NCBI GenBank assembly: GCA_903871935.1
Contig: CAIQIQ010000023.1
Span: forward strand, 1-64,000
DNA from: an uncultured Phycisphaerales bacterium
Lineage (GTDB): Bacteria; Planctomycetota; Phycisphaerae; Tepidisphaerales; Tepidisphaeraceae
DNA: 64,000 bases
Reading direction: 5' to 3'
In this document: positions 1 to 9,588 of the stretch, in pieces
How positions within the stretch are numbered: position 1 is the stretch's first letter
Layout of the letters: every line of letters begins with the position of its first letter
The notes under the pieces: generated by a model
Databases searched by the model: none
Told to the model about the DNA's origin: nothing
What the model saw: only the letters and a program-made list of their open reading frames with translations
Position numbers and translations under genes: made by a program

Positions 1-1455
1 GCCATTGGCCTCGAACACCGAGCCCGCGGCACTCGTCACCGGCCCAGTGGCCACCAGCGTCTTCCCCGGCTCAACATGGAACACACCGTGATCATCCAAG
101 GTATCTACGCTTACATTGCAGGCATCGGTAATGAACGTGCCGTAGACGCTTACCGCCGACCCGCTAACCGTCCCGGTGGACTGCAGCGTGTTGTACGGAT
201 CAACCGTGACCGTACCGGCGCCGGAGATTGTCCCGGTGGTCAGAGTCCGGCCTGTGCCGGCGGTGCCTCCGGTGGCTCGGACGGATCCAGAGTTTGCCAC
301 CGTACCGATCGTGCCATAGCCACTCAGACTGCCCTTGTTCGTGAACGTGCCGGCACTAAGTGTGCCGCCGTTCATCGTAACAGTCGAGCCTGTATCGCTA
401 AGGACCGCACCGCTGGCAGAGAGCGTGTTGTACTGATCCACCACGATCGCGCCGGTACTGATGATAGCAGTAGCAGAGAGGGTCTGTGGCGTGCTGGATG
501 TGCCGCCCGTGGCCTTAATCGTTCCCGCGTTCGTCAAGGATGCGACATTGAGCGTCCCGTAGCCGCCGAGCGTATGGCTGCCATTATTGGCAATAGTGGT
601 GACGGTGGTGGCGCCAGTCCCGTTCAGACTCTGCCCAGCCAGCGTCAGGCTGCCCGTACCGGAAAACGTGAACGTGCCGCTGGCACTGGCCAGCTTCATC
701 GCGCCATAGCTGGGGTAGTTGAATGCAGTGCTGTTGTTAGTGACCGAACCAGTCAGAATCAGGTTCGCCGTGTAGGTGCTGTCGCTCACAGCCGAGAAGT
801 TGCTGCCCAGCGTAACACCGGTAAAGCTCAGCCAATGCGAGGAAAGCACGCCGTTGTAGTAAGCACTGCCCGTTGTTGATCGTGCCTGCCAGGCGCCATC
901 CAGCGTCCCACCGCTGATCGTCGTAAACGGCACGTAGACGACCGTGTTTACGTCATTGGCCCGGATGATGGCGCCACTGTTGGTGAGGGTGCGGAGCGTT
1001 CCGTAGCTGTCTCCCGTGGCAGTGAAGTTCGCGCCATTCGCGAACTCCAGCGTGCCACCATTTGTCCAGTTGGACTGCCCTGTGGCCAGAGTCAGCCGGG
1101 AGTTTGTCCCGGTAAGGGTAATTGTGCCATTGAGCGCCGTACGGGCATTGTTCCCATTCACAAGAAGAGTCTTGCCACTGCCGTCCAACGTCAACTGCGT
1201 GCCGGAATCCATGCTCAGCCCGGCCACCGTCGCGTCGGTAGACAGAATAGGGTCCGCGGTGTCCAGTGGGAGGCTCGGTATGATCACAAAATCGAACGGG
1301 GCGATGTTAACCGGCACGCGCTGTGGTAAGTTCCCATCCCAGTTCGCCGCGGTACCCCAGGCGCTGGTTCCGCCGTTCCACGTCTCATCTGCCGCCAGAA
1401 CCGACGATACAACCGCCGCGGCCGCCAAGAAAACTAGCCTGCTGAATACGCGCAT
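1..1455 (-). CDS. Autotransporter-type beta-strand-repeat surface protein (3' end beyond left edge)
   Basis: An uninterrupted reverse-strand frame of 485 codons begins with ATG at 1455 and runs off the left edge without a stop. The N-terminus is a clear Sec signal peptide (MRVFSRLVFLAAAAVVSSVLA, cut after the Ala-rich core), followed by DETWNGGTSAWGTAANWDG, the usual opening of planctomycete/verrucomicrobial proteins with autotransporter-associated beta-strand repeats. The rest is Gly/Ser/Thr/Asn-rich with recurring units such as 'NGGTLSAGTFTNKGSLSGYGT' in shortened forms (TLSAGTF, GSLSGYGTI), as expected for a secreted right-handed beta-helix. The likely role is a large cell-surface or adhesin-like protein; substrate unknown. 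A C-terminal sorting signal (PEP-CTERM or autotransporter barrel) would lie outside the window. Forward-strand frames here are shadows. Confidence 0.85.
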   Translation of the reverse strand, partial: MRVFSRLVFLAAAAVVSSVLAADETWNGGTSAWGTAANWDGNLPQRVPVNIAPFDFVIIPSLPLDTADPILSTDATVAGLSMDSGTQLTLDGSGKTLLVNGNNARTALNGTITLTGTNSRLTLATGQSNWTNGGTLEFANGANFTATGDSYGTLRTLTNSGAIIRANDVNTVVYVPFTTISGGTLDGAWQARSTTGSAYYNGVLSSHWLSFTGVTLGSNFSAVSDSTYTANLILTGSVTNNSTAFNYPSYGAMKLASASGTFTFSGTGSLTLAGQSLNGTGATTVTTIANNGSHTLGGYGTLNVASLTNAGTIKATGGTSSTPQTLSATAIISTGAIVVDQYNTLSASGAVLSDTGSTVTMNGGTLSAGTFTNKGSLSGYGTIGTVANSGSVRATGGTAGTGRTLTTGTISGAGTVTVDPYNTLQSTGTVSGSAVSVYGTFITDACNVSVDTLDDHGVFHVEPGKTLVATGPVTSAAGSVFEANG

Positions 1456-1836
1456 CACAACCCACCGATCTCCATTGGGGAGACACCCTCCAGTACAGCC
1501 AGGCGCCTCCAAATACCCACATAGCCAGACTCAACCATAAACAGGATAAACACATGGCACAGCGGATGCAATAGTTGTTGAGATAGATTCCCGATTAATG
1601 TTGTGGCCGTGGTGCCCAGATGTTCAGGCAACCAAACTATTGTGCTGCCCCGCAAACAGCTGTATCCGCCCACCCCATGAAATCCCTTAGTCGTTTAATG
1701 CACATGACTTGCGCGCAGCTATCGGCCAACTCGGTCCCAGGTAAAATGACGCTTCATTGCCGCATGTCCCTTTGACATCCGATACGCAAGCGAATCCAAT
1801 GACTCTCGGTAGACCCCGGATGATCCGGGCACCGGA
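1456..1836. other. Divergent intergenic region, no gene seen
   Basis: This 381-bp stretch lies between the divergent starts of the surface protein (1455, reverse) and the beta-helix lipoprotein (1837, forward) and must carry both promoters. I see no tRNA, no convincing sigma-70 pair and no open frame with family resemblance; short reverse frames at 1455-1673 and 1719-1964 look like chance. Confidence 0.5.
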
Positions 1837-3327
1837 GTGAATGTGATACAATTCATGTGTCTGACGTGCGCGGTTTTCTGCATGCTGGTTCTGCTTTTAA
1901 GCTGCTCTTCCATCGAGCCTGGCACACCTCCCGCGCCCTCCGCCGCAGTGCGCAAGGTCGCCACCTACGATCAGCTCAAACGGACACTTGAACAGGAGGC
2001 GCAGCCGGGCGATGTCATCGAGCTGCAGCCCGGGGTCTACTACGCCACAAGCCCGCGCATCACAGTCAATATGAGCGGCACCCCTGAAAAGCCGATCATT
2101 GTCCGCGGTGTCATCCGGGACGGCCGCCGTCCCGCCATTGACGGCTCTCGCGTCAACACCAATCGCGGTCTGCTGACCTTCCCGACCAGTTCACACGACA
2201 TCATCGTTGAGAATATCGAGTTCCGCCACGCGATCGGCACGCGTCACGGTTACAGTCCCAGTATTCTCTCAGCCACGACCGGCGCAGACGCCGGCACCGC
2301 GGCCGCAGGCGCGGGCGCGGGCGGCAATGGAGCGCCCGCCGAGAGAAGCTATGGCGACAATGCCGGAGCGATCTACTTCCAGGGCGCCAATATCACCGTC
2401 CGCAACTGCTTCAGCCATCACAACGAAAACGGCTGGTTCGCCACCAAAGATGCCGACTACATTCTGATCGAGAATTGCGAGATCGGCTGGAATGGCACTT
2501 TTGTTTCTGGACCGCACGACCCAACGCATGCCTTCTACTTCTGTGCCAAACACCAGATGGTCAGGAACTGCTACATCCATGACTCCCGTGACGGCCAGAA
2601 CTTCAAGTCCCGCGGTGAGAACACGATCTTTGCCTTCAACTGGGTAGACGAGGATTTCGGCTATTCCATCGAGCAGGCCTCCAACGGTTCCTTCAACACC
2701 CTCTGGCTGGGAAACGTTATCGCCAAACGCACCACCGAAGGCCTGTGGCAGGGGCGGCTGCTGGGCATAGGTGACGGCTCCGGCACAGTGCACGGAACGG
2801 TCGTCGCCGTCAACAACACCTTCGTCACGTTCTTCCCTCGTGACTATTTCGTCTTCACGTTCCCTTCCGGAGATGCCAATCTCGTACTGCTCAATAACGT
2901 ATTTTCAGGCCCGGGCAAAGTCTTCGCCCGCCACGACGGCAAAGGCACGATCACCGGCTCCAACAACTGGATCCGCACAGGCGTCAGTTCTATTCCCGCA
3001 GGCCTGGAAAACACCGTTTACGGCGATGATCCGGGCTTCAAGGATGTCGAAACGTTCGACTTCCGCCCCACCCCCAACTCACCCCTCATCGGCGCTGGGA
3101 CCCCTTCCGGAGAGTATTCCGCGGCCATCGCTCTGGTCTTGGCTAACGCCGCCTCGGGCACGCCGACGGCCCCTTCTGCCCCTTGGCTCGCCGCACTCAA
3201 GGATGTCAATGCCGCACTTCCGGGCTTCAAGCCCTGCGTGAAAGATCATGGATTCAACCGCCGCGGAGCCCCTGGCGCTCTGGACATCGGCGCATATGAT
3301 GCAGAAACTGGGTCCAAGACCAAATAG
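1837..3327 (+). CDS. Secreted right-handed parallel beta-helix lipoprotein
   Basis: A 496-residue protein from a GTG start (an ATG six codons later at 1855 is also possible). The N-terminus is hydrophobic and ends in a lipobox-like LLLSC (Cys about 23), so it is probably a lipoprotein. The body matches pectate-lyase/polysaccharide-lyase-like right-handed beta-helix proteins: a periodic helix-forming core with 'IVENIEFRHAI', 'ITVRNCFSHHNENGWF', 'ILIENCEIGWNG' and 'MVRNCYIHDSRDGQNFKSR' coils between residues about 110 and 270. A Gly/Ala-rich loop (about 150-170) interrupts the coils. Proteins of this kind bind or cleave acidic polysaccharides, but I cannot identify catalytic residues with certainty and leave the substrate open. 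It stands alone between the surface protein and the ribosomal genes. Confidence 0.8.
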   Translation: MNVIQFMCLTCAVFCMLVLLLSCSSIEPGTPPAPSAAVRKVATYDQLKRTLEQEAQPGDVIELQPGVYYATSPRITVNMSGTPEKPIIVRGVIRDGRRPAIDGSRVNTNRGLLTFPTSSHDIIVENIEFRHAIGTRHGYSPSILSATTGADAGTAAAGAGAGGNGAPAERSYGDNAGAIYFQGANITVRNCFSHHNENGWFATKDADYILIENCEIGWNGTFVSGPHDPTHAFYFCAKHQMVRNCYIHDSRDGQNFKSRGENTIFAFNWVDEDFGYSIEQASNGSFNTLWLGNVIAKRTTEGLWQGRLLGIGDGSGTVHGTVVAVNNTFVTFFPRDYFVFTFPSGDANLVLLNNVFSGPGKVFARHDGKGTITGSNNWIRTGVSSIPAGLENTVYGDDPGFKDVETFDFRPTPNSPLIGAGTPSGEYSAAIALVLANAASGTPTAPSAPWLAALKDVNAALPGFKPCVKDHGFNRRGAPGALDIGAYDAETGSKTK

Positions 3328-3921
3328 CTGTGTCCGCCAATTCCCATCCTCGCTATCAGCTTTCCGCTATTAGCGCATGTTACACTTTTCAATGTAATTG
3401 CAATACAATGCAACATATCTGCATCGCAATGTGATACTTTGCAGCACAAATGCACCACCTAACAGATCGCCAAGAACATCCCTAAGCTTAGCTGGCATCG
3501 CCACTTATGAATGCAAGGCTGACCCGTCCATGCAACACGTGCGATATCACACGGCCAATCCCCGCCGCCGCGCCCTGCTCCAACTCCTGCCAGATACGCT
3601 ACTTACGCCTCGGATGCCCCGAACTCGATCCTGCTACATGTCGCCCTCCTTACTCCTGTCTTCCGACTTCTGCCACCCATCCTGAGCGCCATGGCAAGTG
3701 GGTCGCTCGCTCCGAGCGACACCCTTCTGTATTGTTACGGAATAATCACTACCTCCGCCCATCTATCCACAACCGCCTCTCCCCTCTCCCCCTCACGCCC
3801 TCTCCCACTCTCCACTCTGCCACCTTGACACATCACGCCCGACCCGTAGACTGTTCCCTCCCTGTAATCAGGCGAGCCGTGCATCTTGCGCGGCCGTAGA
3901 GCAGACAAAAGGATACGGACA
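3328..3921. other. Long spacer upstream of L13 with TGCAACAT-like motifs, no gene seen
   Basis: About 590 bp without a supportable gene. Near 3395-3450 there is a run of related words (TGCAATACAATGCAACATA, GCATCGCAATG, TTGCAGCAC) reminiscent of the TGCAACAT array at 13606-13650. The latter half is pyrimidine-rich (TCTCCCCTCTCCCCCTCACG). The rplM-rpsI promoter should lie here, but I could not choose a convincing -35/-10 pair. Confidence 0.45.
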
Positions 3922-4356
3922 ATGAGCACGACCACTTACCAGCCCAAACCCGGCGAAGTCAAGGCCGATTGGGTCGTTATTGACGCCGCTGACCAGGTGC
4001 TTGGCCGCCTGGCTTCCAAGGTTGCGGTGATTCTCCAGGGCAAGCACAAGCCCACCTACACCACCAATGTCGACACCGGCGACTTCGTGATCGTTCTCAA
4101 CGCAGAGAAGATCCGCGTCACCGGGCGCAAGGCCGAGACCCTGGAATGGGATACCTATTCCAAGCATCCCGGCGGCCGAAAGCTCTACAGCTTTGAGACG
4201 ATGCGCACACTGCATCCCGAGAAGCTCATCGAGCTGGCCATTCGCCGCATGCTGCCCAAGAGCCGCCTCGGCCGGCACATGCTGGGCAAACTGAAGGTCT
4301 ACCGCGCTACTGAGCATCCGCACTCCGCTCAGCAGCCCAAGACCATCACAATGTAA
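3922..4356 (+). CDS. rplM: 50S ribosomal protein L13
   Basis: A 144-residue protein matching bacterial uL13 end to end (E. coli 142 residues): ADWVVIDAADQVLGRLASKVA at the N-terminus, then the 'GKHKPTYT', 'GDFVIVLNAEKIRVTG' and 'RMLPKSRLGRHMLGKLKVY' signatures. I chose ATG 3922 rather than the in-frame upstream start at 3886 because AAAAGGA precedes it by about ten bases and homologues begin here. It assembles early into the large subunit. rpsI follows after 96 bp on the same strand, the classical rplM-rpsI operon. Confidence 0.97.
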   Translation: MSTTTYQPKPGEVKADWVVIDAADQVLGRLASKVAVILQGKHKPTYTTNVDTGDFVIVLNAEKIRVTGRKAETLEWDTYSKHPGGRKLYSFETMRTLHPEKLIELAIRRMLPKSRLGRHMLGKLKVYRATEHPHSAQQPKTITM

Positions 4357-4452
4357 TGGTACAAACCAACCCGGCCATCGGGCGCGCAAGCCCGGGCCCA
4401 TGGCGTAGTCGGCCGCCGCGGCGACCGGCGAAACAAAAGGCGAAAACAGAAC

Positions 4453-4908
4453 ATGTCTGAAACTGCTCAGACCCCTGCTACAAACGTCGCCGGCAGCATC
4501 CCGATGCCCGCCGGTGGTTCCACCAAGTTCGTATGGGGCACCGGCCGGCGCAAGAGCGCCGTCGCCCGCGTCCGCATCCGGCCCGGCACCGGCAAGATCT
4601 CCATCAACGAACGCGAGATCAACGACTTCTTCACCAAGGAAGAAGACCGCAAGATCATCTTCCTGCCCCTGGAAGTAACCAACACCGGCGGCAAGATGGA
4701 CATCCATGTGACCACGATCGGCGGCGGCCAGACCGGCCAGTCCGGCGCGATCGTGATGGGCCTTGCCCGCGCCCTCGCCAAGTACGACCCCAGCCTTGAG
4801 GCCGCCCTCCGCGGCGCGGGTCTGATGACTCGTGACAGCCGTATGAAGGAACGTAAGAAGTACGGCCAGCGCGGCGCACGTCGGCGCTTCCAGTTCTCGA
4901 AGCGTTAA
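4453..4908 (+). CDS. rpsI: 30S ribosomal protein S9
   Basis: A 151-residue uS9 protein: WGTGRRKSAVARVRIRPGTG near residue 28, 'INEREINDFF', 'ALARALAKYDPS', and the conserved basic tail ending in SKR that reaches the decoding centre. The first about 25 residues (Ala/Thr/Pro-rich) are an extension over E. coli S9 (130 residues), as in some planctomycetes. It is the second gene of the rplM-rpsI operon and is followed 26 bp later by a strong hairpin terminator. Confidence 0.97.
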   Translation: MSETAQTPATNVAGSIPMPAGGSTKFVWGTGRRKSAVARVRIRPGTGKISINEREINDFFTKEEDRKIIFLPLEVTNTGGKMDIHVTTIGGGQTGQSGAIVMGLARALAKYDPSLEAALRGAGLMTRDSRMKERKKYGQRGARRRFQFSKR

Positions 4909-4934
4909 CCGCAACGCGGCAACCAAAAACCAGC

Positions 4935-4967
4935 GAACCCGGCATCACCGATGCCGGGTTCTTTCTT
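4935..4967 (+). terminator. Intrinsic terminator after rplM-rpsI
   Basis: A perfect 11-bp stem, GAACCCGGCAT / ATGCCGGGTTC, with a 5-base loop is followed by TTTCTT. The reverse strand has TTTTT a few bases beyond the stem, so it may also end the convergent glycogen synthase transcript. Confidence 0.85.
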
Positions 4968-4974
4968 GGTTCTG

Positions 4975-7251
4975 TCACACCACGCGGACTTCCACGGCCC
5001 CCGACCGGATCAATCCCCTTCGGGCCAGCGCCAGGTTGTGGGCCTCGGTGTAATGCCGGCTCAGCACCGACCAGTCAAACAGCTCTGACAGTCGCTCGGT
5101 GCGATTGCGCAGCTCGATCCGCTGCCGCCGCGAGAGCTGGACAAAGCTGAAGAGATGGTCAACCAGTTCATTGGTCGACTGGTCAAAGTTCTGCGTCCGC
5201 CGGTTGATCACCCCCAACCCCTGCTCGGCATGGTTGGGAATCTCATGCTGCACATAGGCGCCGAAGCCTGACAGATCAGTCGTCACTGCCGGCACACCCA
5301 TCGCGACGCACTCCATCGGTGTATAGCCCCAAGGCTCGTAGTAGCTGGGGAAGATGCCCATGTGGCATCCGCGAACAAAGTGCTCATAGTCGATATGCCA
5401 CAGCGGGCTGGTCGCCGAGACGAAGTCAGGATGAAACACCACCTTCACCGGATCATCAGCGGCGTTGAAGAGCTGCCTGTGCCGCAGGTGCTTCAGAACC
5501 GGATCGCCGGCATCATCGATCATGTCATGGGTCACAATGGACGGCTGCCTCCCGGTGCGGCATGCATGCATGACGCGCTTCAGACGCACCGCCGCATCAT
5601 CCGTGATGACCTCTTGCAAACCCGGAATCCGGCCGCGGGCAACTGATGCAAACAGGTTGCTGCCCATCTGCTCCTGGATATCCATGCACGTGGCACGCAG
5701 ATCGGCGAACATCGAGTGGTTCTGCAGCACATTGACGTTGTAGCTGCGCGTCGGGGCACGAGTGATGATGAAGGCCACCACCGTCGGTCGATCCTGTATC
5801 CCTTTCAGACGCCAGTTCAGCCGATGCAAAGCCTCGACGAACTGGTCCATGCCCTTATTCCGGTACTCATAGCGCCCTGCCGTAAACAGGTAGATTGTGT
5901 TGTCCAGATCGAAGCTATAGCTGGGGAAGAAGTGCCCCATCACGAAATCGTGAATCGCTTCCTTGTACTTCCGGTGCAGGTTCTGGAATTCGTGCAGTGC
6001 GGCAAACCGCTGGATGTTCAATCCATTGGGCACGATCACTTCGGGCTTGCGCCCCAGCAGTTTCTCGGCCTCAAACCCAGTCACATCCGAAACCGTCGTG
6101 AAGACGGTCGCCGCATGGGCGGCCGCTTTCTCGATCTGGTGCCGCGGATAGATACCGTAGTGCTGAGCCTCACGCTCGCCATCAAGAAACGGCAGGTGCT
6201 GATAGAACCAGGGATTATCCGAAGCCAGATATCGTCCCAGCATCGTTGCATGAGTGGTAAAGACCGTCGCGATCGGAAGCTGCAGATGTGCGATCCGCGG
6301 CACGGCGACGCCGCCCATCCACTCGTGGAAATGGGCAAGGATCGGGTGGTCCTTGGCGAACTGAAGGAGATTGCGGAAGAACTCGGTCACAGTGAAGCCA
6401 AAGGCGACCACCTCATTCACCTCGCCATCACCGGCAACCAGGCTGATCCCGTGATCCCTCCACATGTAGTACTTGTCCGAATCGAGATGGGTGAAGCGGG
6501 CGCGGTAATCAAGCAGGATGACATGCGGTCGACCCGGAACCAGCCAGCGGCCGTAGTGGCAGGGAATGCCCTGGGCGCGAAGCTGGTCCAGCGTCTGGCG
6601 GATGTATCCCTCCGTCGGCTGCTCTTCAAACTCCACCGCGGCCGTCTGTGGGTTATACGGTCCGATCAGGAAGTACCGATCCCCCCACCGCTTCATCATG
6701 GCGGCGGCTTTGGTTCGCAACACTGTATAAATGCCACCGAGTTGCCAGCAGACCTCCCACCCGACCTCAAATAGCAGCGGTTGCGGACCGTCCTCACCGC
6801 CCTGCCCGGTAACCTGAGTCGGTGCCTCAACCTGTTCCGGTCGCCTGTGAGCAACCGTTCGCTGGCCGAAGTCGCGCTGTGGCGTATCACTGATGCGCGA
6901 CGACTGCTGGGATAGCGGAATCGAATGCAGATGCACCGGCGCCGGAATCGAAGGCGAGGGAATTCCCTGTTCGCGGGCGCTCGTCATGCCTGGGAGATTG
7001 GCATGCGGCGATGGCTCTGAAGGCATGGAACGCGGCGCCGGCGTGGCATGCGTGGCAGCAGTTGCATGCGGCTGCGCTCGCGCTGCCGGATGCTGCGCGA
7101 CGGGAGATGGAGCCGACTGTACCCGATCTGTCTTCGTCGGCGGCTCGGCCATCTTCGCCGCCGGGCCTGGCTTGGCACGTTTGGTCTTGTTCTTGCCACT
7201 TGGAGAACCCGAAGGCTTCTCGGAGGAGCGTTCTGTACGTCGCTTGGCCAT
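4975..7251 (-). CDS. Glycogen synthase, GT3 (eukaryotic/fungal-like) family
   Basis: A 758-residue protein. The first about 150 residues are low-complexity, Lys/Pro/Ala/Ser/His-rich and likely disordered. From about residue 155 it matches glycosyltransferase family 3: 'LFEVGWEVCWQLGGIYTVLRTKA' (substrate loop), 'GDRYFLIGPYNP', 'HFHEWMGGVAVPRIA', 'FTTHATMLGRYLA', and near residue 640 'PSYYEPWGYTPMECVAMGVP', the E-x7-E-type donor-site motif. GT3 enzymes use UDP-glucose to extend alpha-1,4 glucan, unlike the GT5 GlgA of most bacteria. It is divergent from a debranching enzyme 108 bp away, which supports a glycogen role. The disordered N-terminus is unusual and could be regulatory or overpredicted. 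Confidence 0.93.
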   Translation of the reverse strand: MAKRRTERSSEKPSGSPSGKNKTKRAKPGPAAKMAEPPTKTDRVQSAPSPVAQHPAARAQPHATAATHATPAPRSMPSEPSPHANLPGMTSAREQGIPSPSIPAPVHLHSIPLSQQSSRISDTPQRDFGQRTVAHRRPEQVEAPTQVTGQGGEDGPQPLLFEVGWEVCWQLGGIYTVLRTKAAAMMKRWGDRYFLIGPYNPQTAAVEFEEQPTEGYIRQTLDQLRAQGIPCHYGRWLVPGRPHVILLDYRARFTHLDSDKYYMWRDHGISLVAGDGEVNEVVAFGFTVTEFFRNLLQFAKDHPILAHFHEWMGGVAVPRIAHLQLPIATVFTTHATMLGRYLASDNPWFYQHLPFLDGEREAQHYGIYPRHQIEKAAAHAATVFTTVSDVTGFEAEKLLGRKPEVIVPNGLNIQRFAALHEFQNLHRKYKEAIHDFVMGHFFPSYSFDLDNTIYLFTAGRYEYRNKGMDQFVEALHRLNWRLKGIQDRPTVVAFIITRAPTRSYNVNVLQNHSMFADLRATCMDIQEQMGSNLFASVARGRIPGLQEVITDDAAVRLKRVMHACRTGRQPSIVTHDMIDDAGDPVLKHLRHRQLFNAADDPVKVVFHPDFVSATSPLWHIDYEHFVRGCHMGIFPSYYEPWGYTPMECVAMGVPAVTTDLSGFGAYVQHEIPNHAEQGLGVINRRTQNFDQSTNELVDHLFSFVQLSRRQRIELRNRTERLSELFDWSVLSRHYTEAHNLALARRGLIRSGAVEVRVV

Positions 7252-7359
7252 GGTCTCTGATTATGCCTGATGGGCACTTCAGTAACAAACCCCGATATCG
7301 AGTAATCGGGACATTCGGCCTTGTCCCGCCGGGTAAGCCCCACGTAGACTCACTACACG

Positions 7360-9312
7360 GTGCATCTATATTCCATCGAGACTCGCGGCAAATGGGAACC
7401 CCATATCCATCAGGAATGGCTCCTCACCAATGGCCTGGGCTCCTTTGCCTCCGGAACGGTCCTCGCCTGCAACACCCGCAGGTATCACAGCCTGCTCTGT
7501 GCCGCCTTAAAACCGCCGGCCGACCGCTATTGTCTGCTCAGCCGCATTGGCGAAGTGGTAACCCTTGATGGCCAGGCCGACCAGCCATTTGAACTCTCTG
7601 TGAATCAGTTCGCCGGGGGCGGGCAGGTCCACCCCAAAGGCTATGAACATCTCCGTCGCTTTGACCTGGGCGAAACCGCCAAATGGACATATCAAATCGA
7701 CGACCAGGTGGAGATCGAGAAGGAACTGCTTCTCTGCTGGCGGCGGAACCTGATAGGCGTCCGCTATCGCATTCGCCCCGGCGGCCGCCACGTCCGCCTG
7801 GAACTTCTGCCCTTCGTCGCCATGCGCGATTACCACGCTCTGCGCCACGGAACCGATGCCCAGTTTCAGGTGGGCTCCTGGAATCGCCACGTAACCATCA
7901 CGCACGACAAGCTTCACCTGCAGATGACCTGCGACCGCGCCACCTGGGAAGACAAACCCTACTGGTGGTACGGACATCTGTATCCGATCGAGGCATCTCG
8001 CGGGCTCGATTCGCAGGAGGACCTCTGGAATCCCGGCCGCTTCGTCTGCGAAATCGATCAGGAATCCGCCCTCACCTTCTGGGCGGCATCCGAACCCTTC
8101 GACACCCCCGACTTCGATCAGCAGTTGGCGGCCCGCACCTCTGCCCGGCAGGCGATTCTCAAGCCCATGCCCACAACCACCAGCCCGGCCATCGCCCGGC
8201 TCTGGTCCTCCGCCGATGCCTACATCGTCGACAAAACCCTCCCCCCCTCCGGCGGCCACCGCACCGGCAAAACGGTCATCGCCGGCTACCCCTGGTTCCT
8301 CGACTGGGGCCGCGACACCATGATCTCCCTCCCCGGCCTCCTGCTCTCCACCGGCCGGCACACCGATGCCCGCGATGTACTGGTCTCCTTTGCCCAGCAC
8401 GTCAGCGAAGGCATGATCCCCAATCGTTTCGACGACTACACCGGCGAACCCAGCTACAACACCGTCGATGCCAGCCTCTGGTTTATCCACACCGTCTACG
8501 CATACCTGCAGGCCACGAACGATCGCCAGACGTTCAGCGATACGCTCCTACCCGCCTGCAACGCCATCGCCGATGGCTATGCAAAGGGAACTCGCTACGG
8601 CATCCGCATGGACAGCGCCGACGGCCTGATCACCCAAGGCGATCCCTCCACCCAACTCACCTGGATGGACGCCAAGTGTGAGGGCATTGCCTTCACCCCG
8701 CGCGATGGCAAGCCGGTAGAGATCAACGCCCTCTGGTATCACGCCCTGATGCTGCTGCGGCGCAAAGACCTGGCCGCCAGAGTGAAGGAGAGTTTCCGCA
8801 AAGCATTCTGGATCAGCCCCTTCCGCGGCCTCGCGGATGTGCTCAACAGCAACGGGCGGGACACGGCCATCCGTCCCAACCAGATCTTCGCCGTCAGCCT
8901 CCCACACAGCCCGCTGGACCTCGACGAGCAGCAGGCCGTGGTGGCAGTAGTCCAGCGCGAACTGCTCACCCCCTACGGCCTTCGCACACTCGCCCGCGGC
9001 AACCCTCACTATCGCCCGCGCATGGAGGGAGGACCTTACCAGCGCGATGAGGCCTACCACAACGGCACCGTCTGGCCCTGGCTCATCGGCCCCTTCCTGG
9101 AAGCCTATCTGAAGGTCAACCGCAACAGCGAAGCGGCCAGAGCACAGTGCCGCCAGTGGCTCGCCCCGCTCATCGAGCACATGAACCACAACTGCCTGGG
9201 CCACATCGCCGAAGTCTTCGACGCCGACGAGCCGCAACGCCCCGCCGGCTGCTGCGCCCAGGCCTGGAGCGATTCGGAAGTCTTAAGGCTGGCGTTGATC
9301 CTGGAAATATGA
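7360..9312 (+). CDS. Glycogen debranching enzyme (amylo-alpha-1,6-glucosidase, GH133-type)
   Basis: A 650-residue protein from a GTG start. The N-terminal domain (about 15-220) is of the bacterial/archaeal GDE_N type: 'WLLTNGLGSFASGTVLACNTRRYHSLL'. The C-terminal (alpha/alpha)6 barrel has 'YPWFLDWGRDTMISLPGLLL' at about 308-327 with the conserved Asp, 'YNTVDASLWFIHTVYAYL' near 366 and 'EAYHNGTVWPWLIGPFLEAYL' near 565. It hydrolyses alpha-1,6 branches left after phosphorolysis of glycogen. It shares its upstream region with the divergent GT3 glycogen synthase, so the two form a storage-glucan unit. No phosphorylase or branching enzyme is in the window. Confidence 0.93.
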   Translation: MHLYSIETRGKWEPHIHQEWLLTNGLGSFASGTVLACNTRRYHSLLCAALKPPADRYCLLSRIGEVVTLDGQADQPFELSVNQFAGGGQVHPKGYEHLRRFDLGETAKWTYQIDDQVEIEKELLLCWRRNLIGVRYRIRPGGRHVRLELLPFVAMRDYHALRHGTDAQFQVGSWNRHVTITHDKLHLQMTCDRATWEDKPYWWYGHLYPIEASRGLDSQEDLWNPGRFVCEIDQESALTFWAASEPFDTPDFDQQLAARTSARQAILKPMPTTTSPAIARLWSSADAYIVDKTLPPSGGHRTGKTVIAGYPWFLDWGRDTMISLPGLLLSTGRHTDARDVLVSFAQHVSEGMIPNRFDDYTGEPSYNTVDASLWFIHTVYAYLQATNDRQTFSDTLLPACNAIADGYAKGTRYGIRMDSADGLITQGDPSTQLTWMDAKCEGIAFTPRDGKPVEINALWYHALMLLRRKDLAARVKESFRKAFWISPFRGLADVLNSNGRDTAIRPNQIFAVSLPHSPLDLDEQQAVVAVVQRELLTPYGLRTLARGNPHYRPRMEGGPYQRDEAYHNGTVWPWLIGPFLEAYLKVNRNSEAARAQCRQWLAPLIEHMNHNCLGHIAEVFDADEPQRPAGCCAQAWSDSEVLRLALILEI

Positions 9313-9384
9313 CGGCAGGGCTTACCCCGTGCTTCCGGCACCCGGAGCGACGCAGCACCGGCCTCTGCCAAACGGTGGGTATCT

Positions 9385-9588
9385 TTACTTCTGCTCGGAC
9401 TGCATCTGTCGGACCATCTCCTTCGCGTCCCAGTCCGGCAGAATCCGCGCCCGCTCGGTGGTGTAGTCCAGAGGGCTGGATTCGTATTGCTGAATGAATC
9501 GCACGGCATTTACCCAGCCAAGCGAATTGACCAGGGCCTCAAAACCACGGGCCCTCAATTCTCTCGGTTCCAGCACGGTCACACTCAT
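9385..9588 (-). CDS. Small partner protein of a PIN-domain toxin (putative antitoxin)
   Basis: A 67-residue protein (MSVTVLEPRELRARGFEALV..., with 'SSPLDYTTERARILPDWD' near the C-terminus). It resembles small proteins with 'ALxxALGxVxAxRFI' plus 'xDYTxxR' that are often paired with PIN-domain proteins. Its start overlaps the stop of the upstream PIN gene by 4 bp (9585-9588), so the two are translationally coupled. The antitoxin role is inferred from this arrangement; no DNA-binding motif is obvious. Confidence 0.6.
   Translation of the reverse strand: MSVTVLEPRELRARGFEALVNSLGWVNAVRFIQQYESSPLDYTTERARILPDWDAKEMVRQMQSEQK

Noticed and set aside
76..879. Forward 267-codon open frame
   Set aside because: It lies antisense to the surface beta-strand-repeat protein, whose reverse frame has a signal peptide and typical repeats; the forward translation has no family resemblance.
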